Shown one piece after another: positions 5,653 through 14,393 of a DNA stretch of 30,577 nucleotides (the stretch's first letter is position 1; every line of letters begins with the position of its first letter). Position numbers and translations under genes: made by a program. Source of the DNA: CAYVNU01 sp964453265 (GTDB lineage Bacteria > Patescibacteriota > Doudnabacteria > UBA920); assembly GCA_964453265.1 (NCBI GenBank), contig CAYVNU010000013.1, forward strand, positions 1 to 30,577, in the 5' to 3' direction. The notes beneath the pieces are model-generated. The model was not told where the DNA came from. It ran no database searches and saw only the letters and a list, made by a program, of their open reading frames with translations.

Positions 5653-8600
5653 ATAAAAATCAATCAATTAAAACTTATTTTTTCAGTAAGAAAAATCCGC
5701 CTGAATTTAATTAAAATCAGAGCGGGTGTTTTAATTTTTTGTTTATTTTATCAAGCCACACTGCCGTTGTGGGTTAAAGCTAGTGAATTAGATTTGGGCG
5801 AAAATTATATTAAAAAAAATGTAGGCTATTTTCCGAAAGCTTATAGCTTAACCAAACCAAAAGATGTTAGCTTAAATTCAGATTGGCAAAATCCTGACTT
5901 GGCATTTACACCAGATTTAAATTTTAATTCGGTTGTAGGTGATTTTAATTTTAAGAATTCCGCAATACTTTCTAAAACCGATCAGGTTATAGAATCAGAA
6001 AACCAAAATCATCTAAATGGCTCTGATTCTGCGAGTAATAAAGATTTTTTGCCTGAAGAAGAAAATAAAATATCAAGCTCAGAATCTTTTGTGGCAACAA
6101 CTTCCACATCTACAATGTCGGCTTTTGCTTTAGACATAGAAAAAACTGACTTACAAGCAACGTCAATAGATGATCAAATTTTAATCCCAGAACAAAAAAA
6201 TTCTGAGGCAACCACTAGTAAAGTTTCTGATCTAGAAAATTTTGAAACGAAAGCGGAAATTGAAAACAACGAATCGGTGGAAACAAATTTAGGTCCAAAG
6301 AAAGAGGAGGTTTTACCACGGTCCAGTAATTTAGATTTCTCTGATTTTCAAACTGCTGAAGCCGCATCAACAACCCCCGAGGCAAAATTTTTAAGAGCTT
6401 ATACACTAAAAGTTTCTTTAAGCGGAAAAGTTTTAAATCCCGGCTATTTGCAATTTCAAATACAAACAAAAAATTCCGATTGGCGAGAATTAGGTAAAAT
6501 AAATTTGTTAAATGAATTTTCAAATTTTAACAATTCGGGTTTTTATAATTTGGAAATTCCCGAAGGCTATTTTCCGGATTTAAATTCCAGCAAGATTAGG
6601 TTAATTTATTTTGGAGAACTGCAAGATTCAGAAAAAATTTATTTGGACTCTATTTGGTTAGAGGCTTTATACTATTTGCCGAATCCAGAACCAAGTAATG
6701 AGGAATTGAATTTGGAAGCAAAAGCGCGTTTAATTAATCCTGAAAACTTTTTACATACCGATGTTTACAATGAAAATTTAAACGTTAGCATGCCGGGCGA
6801 TTTAGAAAACCCTATTAGTATAAATTTAAATGGCAAAAAAAATAGTCCAAAGTTAAAAATGCTTTTACTCGGAGCTCTTGCTTCTACAACAGCTGAGAGG
6901 CAAGGAGATGTTATACGTTATAAAGGCGCTTATAACTCAACGGATGTTGAGTATGAAATTAGTAAAACCGGCATGAAGGAATCTATTATTCTGAAAGATT
7001 TAAGCGCGCCAAGCCAGTTTAAATATTCTTTAAATTTAAATGAGTATGATGTAGTGCAGGTATCTCCTTCCAGAATTTTTTTGTATAAAATCGGCCATAA
7101 GAATGATCCGTTGTATTTGCTTTATACTTTAAGCGCTCCGATAATGACGGACAGTACAGGTAAAACTAGTGATGCTGTAAGTATGGAAATGAGTAAATCT
7201 ATTTTAACTGTTTTTGCAGACGCAGACTGGCTAAAAACTGCCAGCTATCCGGTAGTGGTTGACCCGAGCGTAGAAATTACGGTTTTAAATGTCCATTCGC
7301 ATCCGGTAACGGGGCAGAATTGGGACGTAGATTTTACCACCGTTGGTACAGCAGATTTAACTATAACTCCGGCTGATCAGGCAACAGTGGATGATATGCA
7401 ATTTGAAAGTTTAACTTGCGACGGAGTTTCTGTAACTCCGCAAATTTTGTCGGGTGACGTAATTTTTTATCCGAATTGGAGCTGTGAGGGCATAGCTAGA
7501 GTTACGCATTTAGATTTAAATACCGGACATCACCATTTAATTTTTAATTTTGGAGACGCGCAAGCGGACGCATACAACGCCGCAATTTCCTGGACAGGTG
7601 GAGCCGGAACTTCGGTTTGGGAAACCGGCGCAAACTGGTCGAGTGGAACTGCGCCTACAAGTACAGACGACGTAGTCATAAATAGCGCAACTACTGTAAA
7701 CGTAAATGCCTCAACAACTATAAAATCTTTAACTTTAGGGAATAGTGGGGGAACTATTGCCGCGGTTTTAAATTTTAACTACGACGCGGCAAGCAGTGGG
7801 CCTATGACATTAACCAATGACTTAATTGTTTATTCTGCAGCCAGTCTAACTCATAGCGTTGCTACGGCCGGAGCAGTTGTTGGCGGAAAAATAAAAATGG
7901 TAATTGGTGGCAGCGCGACAGTTACCGGAAGTATAACGGCGAGTTTTAAAGGTTACCGCGGAGGTGAAGGTGCGGGCGCAGGGCCAACTGCGATTTATGC
8001 CGGAGGCGGAAGTCATGGCGGTAACGGCGGTAATGCAGGACAAATAGGCTTAGGCGCGACTTCTAGCTATGGATCAATAACTAACCCAACAGATTTAGGA
8101 AGTGGAGGTGGTAACGATGTTTCAGCCGGCGCAAACAGCGGTGGGCTTGGAGGTGGAGCTATTATTTTAAATGTAACCGGCACTACAACCGTTAGCGGGA
8201 CTATAGTGGCTAACGGCGGCAACGGTCAACAATGCTATGAGTCCGGTGGCGGTGCAGGCGGCAGTATTAATATTACAACCGGAGTTTTGGCTGGTAACGG
8301 TTCAATTACGGCAAATGGAGGTAACGGATGTTTCTATGGTGGTGGTGGAGGCGGTGGAAGAATTGCTATTAATTATACTTCCAGCACAAGTGCGGCTACT
8401 ATTACAACCTTTGGCGGCACCGGAAGCGGGGGGTCTTCTTTTGGAGGTGCCGGTACAGTCTTAATTAAATCAGGTTCTCAAACTTACGGCAGCTTAACAG
8501 TTGATAATAATAATCAAGGCGGTAGTACGGAAAGCACTTTTGTTTTAACACCAATAGCCAGCGGAACTTTCGACTCAATTTTAATAAAAAATTCTGCGAG

Positions 8601-11600
8601 TACATACTTAACCGCATCTACAGCCTCAACAACCCTTTTGACTATTTCTAATAACGGTTTATACGATGCGCGCTCGGGGACTACTTTAAGTTATGGAAGT
8701 TTAACTTGGTCTGCAAACCTTATGGATAGCGGCGGAACTTTTGCGGCTTTTGCGGAAAATCAAAATTTAACCGTACCTTCGGGCGGAAAATTAATTTTTA
8801 ATTCCGCGAGCTCTACAAGAACTTATAATGATGTTACGGTTAACGGCACTTTGACTCATAATTATAATAATTCCGCAACATCGGGAACCGCGAGTTTAAT
8901 AAAAATAAATTATACTATAAACGGTAATTTAACTGTCGGTGGTAGCGGGAGTATAAATGTAGACGGCAAAGGTTATACTTCAGCTACTGGACTTGGTTCT
9001 GCTCCCAGCGCTGCTAACGCGGGAGGTGGTTCGTATGCGGGTTATGGTGGAAATGGAGCTACTGCGGGTACGGGTTTGGGTGCTACTACTACGTATGGGT
9101 CTGCAGCAAATCCAACCGATTTAGGTAGCGGTGGAGGCAATGACAGTGACTACGGCGCAAACAGTGGTGGGCTTGGGGGCGGGGCAATTATTTTAAATGT
9201 AACAGGTACGACTACAATATCCGGCACTATTAGCGCAAAGGGAACAACTGGTCAACAATGTTTTAACTCAGGCGCGGGTTCAGGGGGAAGTATAAATATT
9301 ACTACTGTTGGATTAGTGGGTAGTGGTAGTGTTTCAGTTGTTGGAGGAACCGGATGTTCTTTTGCCGGGGGTGGCGGAGGCGGAAGAATTGCTGTTAGAT
9401 ATACTTCCGATTCTTCAAGCTTAACTTATAGCACTTACGGAGGAGCAGGGTCTTTTGGTTCGCTTTATGGCGGGTCGGGTACTTTGTATAAAAAGTCTGC
9501 CGCTCAAACCTATGGAGATGTAACTATAGACAACAATAATCAAGGTACAACTGTCGACACAACTTTTGTCTACAGTGAATTTCCTTCCGGACAAAATTTT
9601 GATACGGTTACAATAAAAAATTCAGCCGCTGCTTTTTTAAATGCTTCTTCTGCAACAACAACTACTTTAACATTATCCAATAATGGTTTGTACGATGCTC
9701 GGTCTGGTACCACATTGGCTTATACTACTTTTAACTGGGCGGGTATAGTTTATGATTCAGGCGGAAATTTTTCCGCAATTAACCAAAACCAAGATTTGAG
9801 TATTCCTTACGGCTCTAAGCTTTTATTTAATTCTGTTAACGCAAGCAGAACTTACAATAATCTTACAGTTGCGGGTACTTTAACGCATGCCGCAAACTCA
9901 AGTGCGACTACCGGCACAGCTAGTTTGTATAAACTTAATTGGTTAATTAGTGGCGATTTAACTGTAACCGCGTCCGGCACAATAGACGTAAGTGGTAAAG
10001 GTTATTTTGACACGCGCGGCACTGGTGGTGCCGCGAGTTCTACCAAAGCCGGCGGTGGTGCTTACGGCGGCGCGGGTGGAAGTGGAGGAACCTCTTCCGG
10101 CTCTTTAGTTACTTATGGCTCTTTAACTAATCCGGTTGATTTAGGCAGTAGCGGAGGCGATGACACAGAGTACGGTGCAAATAGCGGAGGTCCGGGCGGC
10201 GGCGCAATTATTTTAAATGTTACAGGAACAACCACAATCGCAGGTACTTTAAACGCAAATGGATTAATTGGACTGCAGTGTTATAATTCCGGCGGCGGCG
10301 CGGGCGGGAGTATAAATTTAACAACCGGTGTGTTAGCCGGAGCGGGCAGTATAACCGCTAACGGCGGCGTTGGATGTTTTGACGGAGGTGGTGGGGGCGG
10401 TGGAAGAATAGCCTTAAATTATACTTCCGATACACACAGCGGCACTAGAAGCGTGAGTGGAGGTACGGCAACTGGTGCAGGCACAGCCGGCAGCGCTGGA
10501 ACAATAAACACAAACCGTTTACCAAATGTTCCGTCCACCTTAGGGCCTTCTACTTATACAACTGGCTCTTGGACAAAAGTAAACCAACCGGGCTTAACTT
10601 TTTCAATAAGTGATCCAGATTTGTCAGACACAATTAAATATGAATTACAAATTTCCACTTCGTCTTCTTTTTCAAGTTACGTGGTAGATTATCTTTCCGC
10701 TCTAGGGGCACAAGGTTCGTATTCATTTACTGTCGGACAAGCGGCGGGTAGCGGCAGTTATTTAACAGGTTCCGTGAGCCAAACTTTGGTAGATAGCAGC
10801 GGCTACTATTGGCGCATTTCAGCTATAGATAATACTAACGCAACATCAAGCTATACTACTGCAAATTCCGGAGCTATTGCTTTTAAAGTAGATACAGTTG
10901 TGCCAACCGCAGGCACAATAAGTTTTGGCACAGTCACGGCAAATACTGCTAATGTTGTTGTGTCCAGCGCGTCCGATGCTTTGTCGGGTCTTGCTGCTAG
11001 TCCGTACAATTTTAATAATGTAACGTCAAATACTTTTTCCGGTTTAACCAGCTCAAACAATATAACTTTTAATAGCCTTACTCCAAATACGCAATATACA
11101 TTTAGAGTTGTAACTTTAGACGCGGCTTCTAATCAAGCGACTTCAGCAACTTCGAGTATATATACTTTATCGGCAGTTCCCACAGGACCGACAGTTACTT
11201 TAACTGCCAGTGGTACCCTAACGGCTACGTGGGGTGAAAATAGTAACCCATTTGGGACAGAATATTTTGCGGAAAATATTACTTCGAGTACAAATTCCGG
11301 GTGGATAACCGCAACCACTTCAGTTTTTAGCGGACTTGCTTGTGGCACCAGTTATTCTTTTAGAGTTAAATCTAGAAATGTTAATTTAACCGAGTCAGCA
11401 TATTCTTCCACTGTTGCTCAAGCAACACAAAGCTGTAATGCTACCCCAAATACGCCAACTTCCTTAGGCCCCCCAACTTTAGTAGACGGTTCTTGGAGAA
11501 CGACAAATCAACCCACCTTTAGTTTTTATTTGTCGGACTCCGACGCCGGCGATACGTTAAAATTTGAAATCCAAATTAGTACAACTTCTAATTTTTCAAC

Positions 11601-13638
11601 TTTAGCGGTAGATTATGTTTCTGAATTGGCAGCGCAAGGAGCCAGAGCTTTTACTGTTGGGCAAGCTGTCGGCAGTGGAAGTTATTTAACAGGATCAAGT
11701 GGGCAAACTTTGCCTGACAGTAGTTCTTATTATTGGAGAGTTTCAAACATAGACAGTACAAATGCAACGTCAAGTTATGCTGCTGCAAATTCTGGTGCGA
11801 TTGCCTTTAAAATAGATACTACGCCTCCAAGTTTAGGTAGCGTTAGTTTTGGAACTATTACAAGCACAAGTATAATAGTAAATGTAAGTGGATTTTCAGA
11901 CTCAGGTTCAGGACTATCAATTACTCCATATATTTTTTATAATGTTGGCGTAAATAATTCCACTCCGACTTCTTTAACGACTTGGACAAGCAGCGGTCTT
12001 ACACCTAACACTTCTTACACATTTGAAGTAAAAGTATATGATGTTGCCGGGAATTTTATTACATCTTCGCAATATACAACTTCAACTGATTCCGGAAGCG
12101 GCGGCGGAGGGTCTGGAGGGTCGTCTTCTGGCGGCGGCGGAGGGTCGAGCAGCACCGGAGGTGGAGTGGTTTACAGTCCTGTTCCTAGCAGTAATTTGAA
12201 TAGTTCAAACCAAAATAACACACAGAATTCTAACCCGCCTATTAACCAACAAAATACTAATACATCAAATCCACAAAACTCAAATCAGAGCCAAGGCCAA
12301 AACTATACATCATTGTTCGTAGGAAATAATACAAGTTCAACTCCAGGATCTATTTCAGGTAGTGGCGGGGAAGGTACTCAAAATTCAAATTCACAAAATT
12401 CAAGCTCGGGTATTATACCGGCAGAAAATCAACAACCCGTGCCTTTTACTAATAATCAGGAAAATACCACCACGCCCAAACCACCTTTAGTTTCTTTACC
12501 GGAATTTCATTTGCCGGAAATACCGGTTGCTAAAATTTTAGAGCAAGCAGGAAGAGTGGCGGAAAAAGTTATTAAAACCGGCGGAGAAACAGCAGAAAAA
12601 ATTTATGATTTTGGAAGAAGCTCGGTAAAAATTAGTTTGGAAAAGACTTCAGATTTTACAACTGCCAGAATTAATACATTTAAAAAAAGCCAGGCCAAAG
12701 TTAATTTTAGCGCGATGGCTTTTGCGCCTACTGCTTTGGCGTTGCAGTATTCTATTGCCACCAATGGCTTAATTATTCCAGCGGTCGGTTTTGCCGATGC
12801 TTGGCTAGGACTTCTTGGTTTTATTCAGGGAATTTTAACTTCTTTAGGTTTAAGAAAAAGAAGAAGATACTGGGGGACAGTCTACGATAGTATGACCAAG
12901 CAACCATTAGATCCGGCCATTGTAGAATTAATTGACCCGGATACAGGTATGGTAATTCAGCAATCAATAACAGATTTGTTAGGCAGATTTGGTTTTTTAG
13001 ATAAGCCAGGTAAATATTATATTAGAGCAAAAAAGACTCATTATTCTTTCCCATCAAAAGAGATTTCCGGAAGTGGTGATGGAATTTTTCAAGATTTATA
13101 CCACGGCGAAATTTTAAGCTTAAATCCAAGCCAGAGTTTGCTTACTCCGAATATTCCGATGGACCCGCTGGAATTTGATTGGAATCAGCAAGATAAGCTT
13201 AGGCTTATAAAAATCCATCCTAAAATTGAATTAGCGATTTTAAGATTTTTACAAATAAGCTTTTGGTTGGGTTTTGCAACTGTTATTTTTTCAACTTTAA
13301 CTCAAACTACGCCGCTAAATATTGTTTTTTCGCTGGTTTATTTTGGTTTAGCGATTTTAAGAAAGTTTATTCCTCATGCGCACTTATGGGGTAGAGTTTC
13401 TAGCAGGCAGCACCCTTTGGGAGGCTTGTATTTAGAATTAAGCCCAATTCAAATTCAGAGCGTGGTGTTAGCTAAAACCATAACTTCGCCTGAAGGAAAA
13501 TTCTTTATAAAAGCTAAGCCCGGAGAGTATGTATTAAAGATTAAAAAAATTATAAATGATTCTGCTCTTTTAATTACTTCTCAAAATGTAAAAGTCGGTA
13601 AAGATGGGGTGCTCAATCAGGAAATAAGTTTAGACTAA
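5653..13638 (+). CDS. Giant secreted, membrane-anchored repeat protein
   Basis: About 2,661 aa. A conventional caller would start at TTG 5767, but that truncates a clear signal peptide: in-frame codons from 5653 encode a basic stretch, the core AGVLIFCLFYQATLPLW, and a VKA-SE cleavage site at about 5775. The only good SD (GAGGG) fits ATA 5653. Layout by nucleotide: 5776-6390 Ser/Asn/Glu-rich; 6390-6710 beta-rich, galactose-binding-like; 6890-7290 a domain ending in YPVVVDPS as in other wall proteins; 7590-10530 Gly-rich beta repeats with paired cysteines; 10531-12080 fibronectin-like domains in duplicate; 12090-12480 Gly/Ser/Asn/Gln linker; 12480-12720 helical; 12760-12860 membrane helix then RKRRR; 12868-13638 the YWG module with two more helices. 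Likely an adhesin or cell-contact protein; ligand unknown. The last module is paralogous to the gene at 25423. Confidence 0.85.
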   Translation: MKINQLKLIFSVRKIRLNLIKIRAGVLIFCLFYQATLPLWVKASELDLGENYIKKNVGYFPKAYSLTKPKDVSLNSDWQNPDLAFTPDLNFNSVVGDFNFKNSAILSKTDQVIESENQNHLNGSDSASNKDFLPEEENKISSSESFVATTSTSTMSAFALDIEKTDLQATSIDDQILIPEQKNSEATTSKVSDLENFETKAEIENNESVETNLGPKKEEVLPRSSNLDFSDFQTAEAASTTPEAKFLRAYTLKVSLSGKVLNPGYLQFQIQTKNSDWRELGKINLLNEFSNFNNSGFYNLEIPEGYFPDLNSSKIRLIYFGELQDSEKIYLDSIWLEALYYLPNPEPSNEELNLEAKARLINPENFLHTDVYNENLNVSMPGDLENPISINLNGKKNSPKLKMLLLGALASTTAERQGDVIRYKGAYNSTDVEYEISKTGMKESIILKDLSAPSQFKYSLNLNEYDVVQVSPSRIFLYKIGHKNDPLYLLYTLSAPIMTDSTGKTSDAVSMEMSKSILTVFADADWLKTASYPVVVDPSVEITVLNVHSHPVTGQNWDVDFTTVGTADLTITPADQATVDDMQFESLTCDGVSVTPQILSGDVIFYPNWSCEGIARVTHLDLNTGHHHLIFNFGDAQADAYNAAISWTGGAGTSVWETGANWSSGTAPTSTDDVVINSATTVNVNASTTIKSLTLGNSGGTIAAVLNFNYDAASSGPMTLTNDLIVYSAASLTHSVATAGAVVGGKIKMVIGGSATVTGSITASFKGYRGGEGAGAGPTAIYAGGGSHGGNGGNAGQIGLGATSSYGSITNPTDLGSGGGNDVSAGANSGGLGGGAIILNVTGTTTVSGTIVANGGNGQQCYESGGGAGGSINITTGVLAGNGSITANGGNGCFYGGGGGGGRIAINYTSSTSAATITTFGGTGSGGSSFGGAGTVLIKSGSQTYGSLTVDNNNQGGSTESTFVLTPIASGTFDSILIKNSASTYLTASTASTTLLTISNNGLYDARSGTTLSYGSLTWSANLMDSGGTFAAFAENQNLTVPSGGKLIFNSASSTRTYNDVTVNGTLTHNYNNSATSGTASLIKINYTINGNLTVGGSGSINVDGKGYTSATGLGSAPSAANAGGGSYAGYGGNGATAGTGLGATTTYGSAANPTDLGSGGGNDSDYGANSGGLGGGAIILNVTGTTTISGTISAKGTTGQQCFNSGAGSGGSINITTVGLVGSGSVSVVGGTGCSFAGGGGGGRIAVRYTSDSSSLTYSTYGGAGSFGSLYGGSGTLYKKSAAQTYGDVTIDNNNQGTTVDTTFVYSEFPSGQNFDTVTIKNSAAAFLNASSATTTTLTLSNNGLYDARSGTTLAYTTFNWAGIVYDSGGNFSAINQNQDLSIPYGSKLLFNSVNASRTYNNLTVAGTLTHAANSSATTGTASLYKLNWLISGDLTVTASGTIDVSGKGYFDTRGTGGAASSTKAGGGAYGGAGGSGGTSSGSLVTYGSLTNPVDLGSSGGDDTEYGANSGGPGGGAIILNVTGTTTIAGTLNANGLIGLQCYNSGGGAGGSINLTTGVLAGAGSITANGGVGCFDGGGGGGGRIALNYTSDTHSGTRSVSGGTATGAGTAGSAGTINTNRLPNVPSTLGPSTYTTGSWTKVNQPGLTFSISDPDLSDTIKYELQISTSSSFSSYVVDYLSALGAQGSYSFTVGQAAGSGSYLTGSVSQTLVDSSGYYWRISAIDNTNATSSYTTANSGAIAFKVDTVVPTAGTISFGTVTANTANVVVSSASDALSGLAASPYNFNNVTSNTFSGLTSSNNITFNSLTPNTQYTFRVVTLDAASNQATSATSSIYTLSAVPTGPTVTLTASGTLTATWGENSNPFGTEYFAENITSSTNSGWITATTSVFSGLACGTSYSFRVKSRNVNLTESAYSSTVAQATQSCNATPNTPTSLGPPTLVDGSWRTTNQPTFSFYLSDSDAGDTLKFEIQISTTSNFSTLAVDYVSELAAQGARAFTVGQAVGSGSYLTGSSGQTLPDSSSYYWRVSNIDSTNATSSYAAANSGAIAFKIDTTPPSLGSVSFGTITSTSIIVNVSGFSDSGSGLSITPYIFYNVGVNNSTPTSLTTWTSSGLTPNTSYTFEVKVYDVAGNFITSSQYTTSTDSGSGGGGSGGSSSGGGGGSSSTGGGVVYSPVPSSNLNSSNQNNTQNSNPPINQQNTNTSNPQNSNQSQGQNYTSLFVGNNTSSTPGSISGSGGEGTQNSNSQNSSSGIIPAENQQPVPFTNNQENTTTPKPPLVSLPEFHLPEIPVAKILEQAGRVAEKVIKTGGETAEKIYDFGRSSVKISLEKTSDFTTARINTFKKSQAKVNFSAMAFAPTALALQYSIATNGLIIPAVGFADAWLGLLGFIQGILTSLGLRKRRRYWGTVYDSMTKQPLDPAIVELIDPDTGMVIQQSITDLLGRFGFLDKPGKYYIRAKKTHYSFPSKEISGSGDGIFQDLYHGEILSLNPSQSLLTPNIPMDPLEFDWNQQDKLRLIKIHPKIELAILRFLQISFWLGFATVIFSTLTQTTPLNIVFSLVYFGLAILRKFIPHAHLWGRVSSRQHPLGGLYLELSPIQIQSVVLAKTITSPEGKFFIKAKPGEYVLKIKKIINDSALLITSQNVKVGKDGVLNQEISLD
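7900..10530 (+). repeat. Two full and one partial ~1.02-kb coding repeats in the giant gene
   Basis: Units start near 7900, 8926 and 9955. Each carries K(G)Y.., a LGSGGGND-like loop, GGGAIILNVTGTTT, a cysteine in QCY/QCF, GGSIN, a second cysteine in GC, and a GGGGGGRIA run (near 8340, 9367 and 10386). The third unit breaks off after the Gly run. The DNA copies are well diverged, so the duplications are not recent. Confidence 0.85.
10531..12080 (+). repeat. Duplicated fibronectin-like domain pair in the giant gene
   Basis: A domain beginning near P-LGP and containing the strand pattern KYELQIST, VDY, FTVGQA-GSGSYLTG, YYWRIS, NATSSY and AIAFKVDT is present at 10531-10890 and again at 11450-11820. 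Each is followed by a fibronectin type III-like unit with the L.PNT.Y.F.V motif (about 10900-11170 and 11830-12080). A further such unit lies at 11180-11440. Confidence 0.75.
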
Positions 13639-13667
13639 AAAAGCCCTTAAAAGGGCTTTTTTAGTCT
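13632..13667. terminator. Bidirectional terminator holding two stop codons
   Basis: A perfect palindrome, 17 bp per arm, centred on AAAGCCCTT-AA-AAGGGCTTT with A/T flanks, so it gives a U-tract in both directions. The TAA of the giant gene (13636-13638) and the TAA of the convergent 49-aa gene (13663-13661) are both in the stem, each in the context GACTAA. Confidence 0.92.
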
Positions 13668-13810
13668 CTTTGTGATATTTTTGCAGTTTTAGCGCCCGCG
13701 TAAAGAGGCGGTTTTTTTAAGGCTTGTCCATGAATATGCATGCGAGGCCGGTTTTTTATTTTACGCCTGTCTGCTTTGGTTTGAATTTCGGCAAATATTT
13801 TTTTTTTCAT
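13661..13810 (-). CDS. Small basic protein, 49 aa
   Basis: Starts MKKKIFAEIQTKADRRK and continues with Lys/Arg-rich sequence including RPRMHIHGQALKKPP, ending ISQRD. No membrane segment; the high positive charge suggests RNA or ribosome association, but I do not recognise the family. Its stop falls in the shared terminator with the giant gene, which supports a real convergent transcription unit. An AT-rich palindrome just upstream (13816-13840) could hold promoters for both directions. No SD is visible before the ATG at 13810. Confidence 0.6.
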   Translation of the reverse strand: MKKKIFAEIQTKADRRKIKNRPRMHIHGQALKKPPLYAGAKTAKISQRD

Positions 13811-13824
13811 AGCAGTTATTATTA

Positions 13825-13833
13825 TGGTATAAT
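13825..13833 (+). promoter_or_regulatory. Extended -10 promoter of the cupredoxin-holB operon
   Basis: TGGTATAAT, a perfect TGn extended -10, with a predicted start near 13840. AAGGA at 13859-13863 is the SD for the ATG at 13867. The -10 lies in a GTTATTATTA / TAATAATAAC palindrome. Confidence 0.68.
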
Positions 13834-13866
13834 AATAACATATTAGTTAATAATATTTAAGGAAAT

Positions 13867-14391
13867 ATGAAAAAAGCCTCAATAATTTTATTAGTTTGTA
13901 TTGTACTGTCCGGATTGGCTTATTGGATATATATAAGTAAAGTAAAATCTCCTTTAAATTCAAATACACCAGCTTTATTAAATGAGTCAAAGACTCAAAA
14001 TAAAGTTTCGGTAAATGAGTTAGGTGAGTCTGGAAAAAAAGATCAATCAGGCGGTTTAAAAGAACCGGTAAAAACTTTTTCTTCCGGAGAAGAAGTAATT
14101 GAAGGTAATGATGTTACCGTGCTGGCAGTAGATTTTGACGGCAAAAGTTTTGATCCCAAAGAAATAAATATTAAAGCAAATGATTGGATATTTTTTAGAA
14201 ATAATTCACAAAAAAATGTCTTGCTAGTTTCTTTGCAAGGTAGTAGTTTTACAAAATACCCAGGCTTTGATTCAAAAAACCCGATTGTTCCCCAAAAGAG
14301 TTACAAATTTCAATTTAAGATACCCGGGGTTTATGGCATAGCAGAAAGTATAAACCAAGGCTTAGTGGTAACTGTTAAAGTTTCTAAATAA
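13867..14391 (+). CDS. Membrane-anchored cupredoxin-fold protein lacking copper ligands
   Basis: 174 aa. An N-terminal signal anchor (residues 4-24) is followed by a polar linker (about 25-80) and a C-terminal beta domain with the cupredoxin plan: FDPKEINIKANDWIFFRNNS, a PGFDSKNPIVPQKSYKFQF strand pair, PGVYG, and the closing VVTVKV strand. The usual ligands are missing: the His after the NN turn is replaced (NNSQKNVLL), and the C..H..M loop reads YGIAESINQG. It is therefore unlikely to bind a type-1 copper. First gene of the operon with holB (2-bp gap). Function unknown; possibly a structural or binding role outside the cell. Confidence 0.75.
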   Translation: MKKASIILLVCIVLSGLAYWIYISKVKSPLNSNTPALLNESKTQNKVSVNELGESGKKDQSGGLKEPVKTFSSGEEVIEGNDVTVLAVDFDGKSFDPKEINIKANDWIFFRNNSQKNVLLVSLQGSSFTKYPGFDSKNPIVPQKSYKFQFKIPGVYGIAESINQGLVVTVKVSK

Positions 14392-14393
14392 AT

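Noticed and set aside
7846..11348. Several minus- and plus-strand ORFs of 65-75 aa within the giant gene
   Set aside because: They are shadows of the Gly/Ser/Thr-rich repeats in other frames, with no initiation signals.
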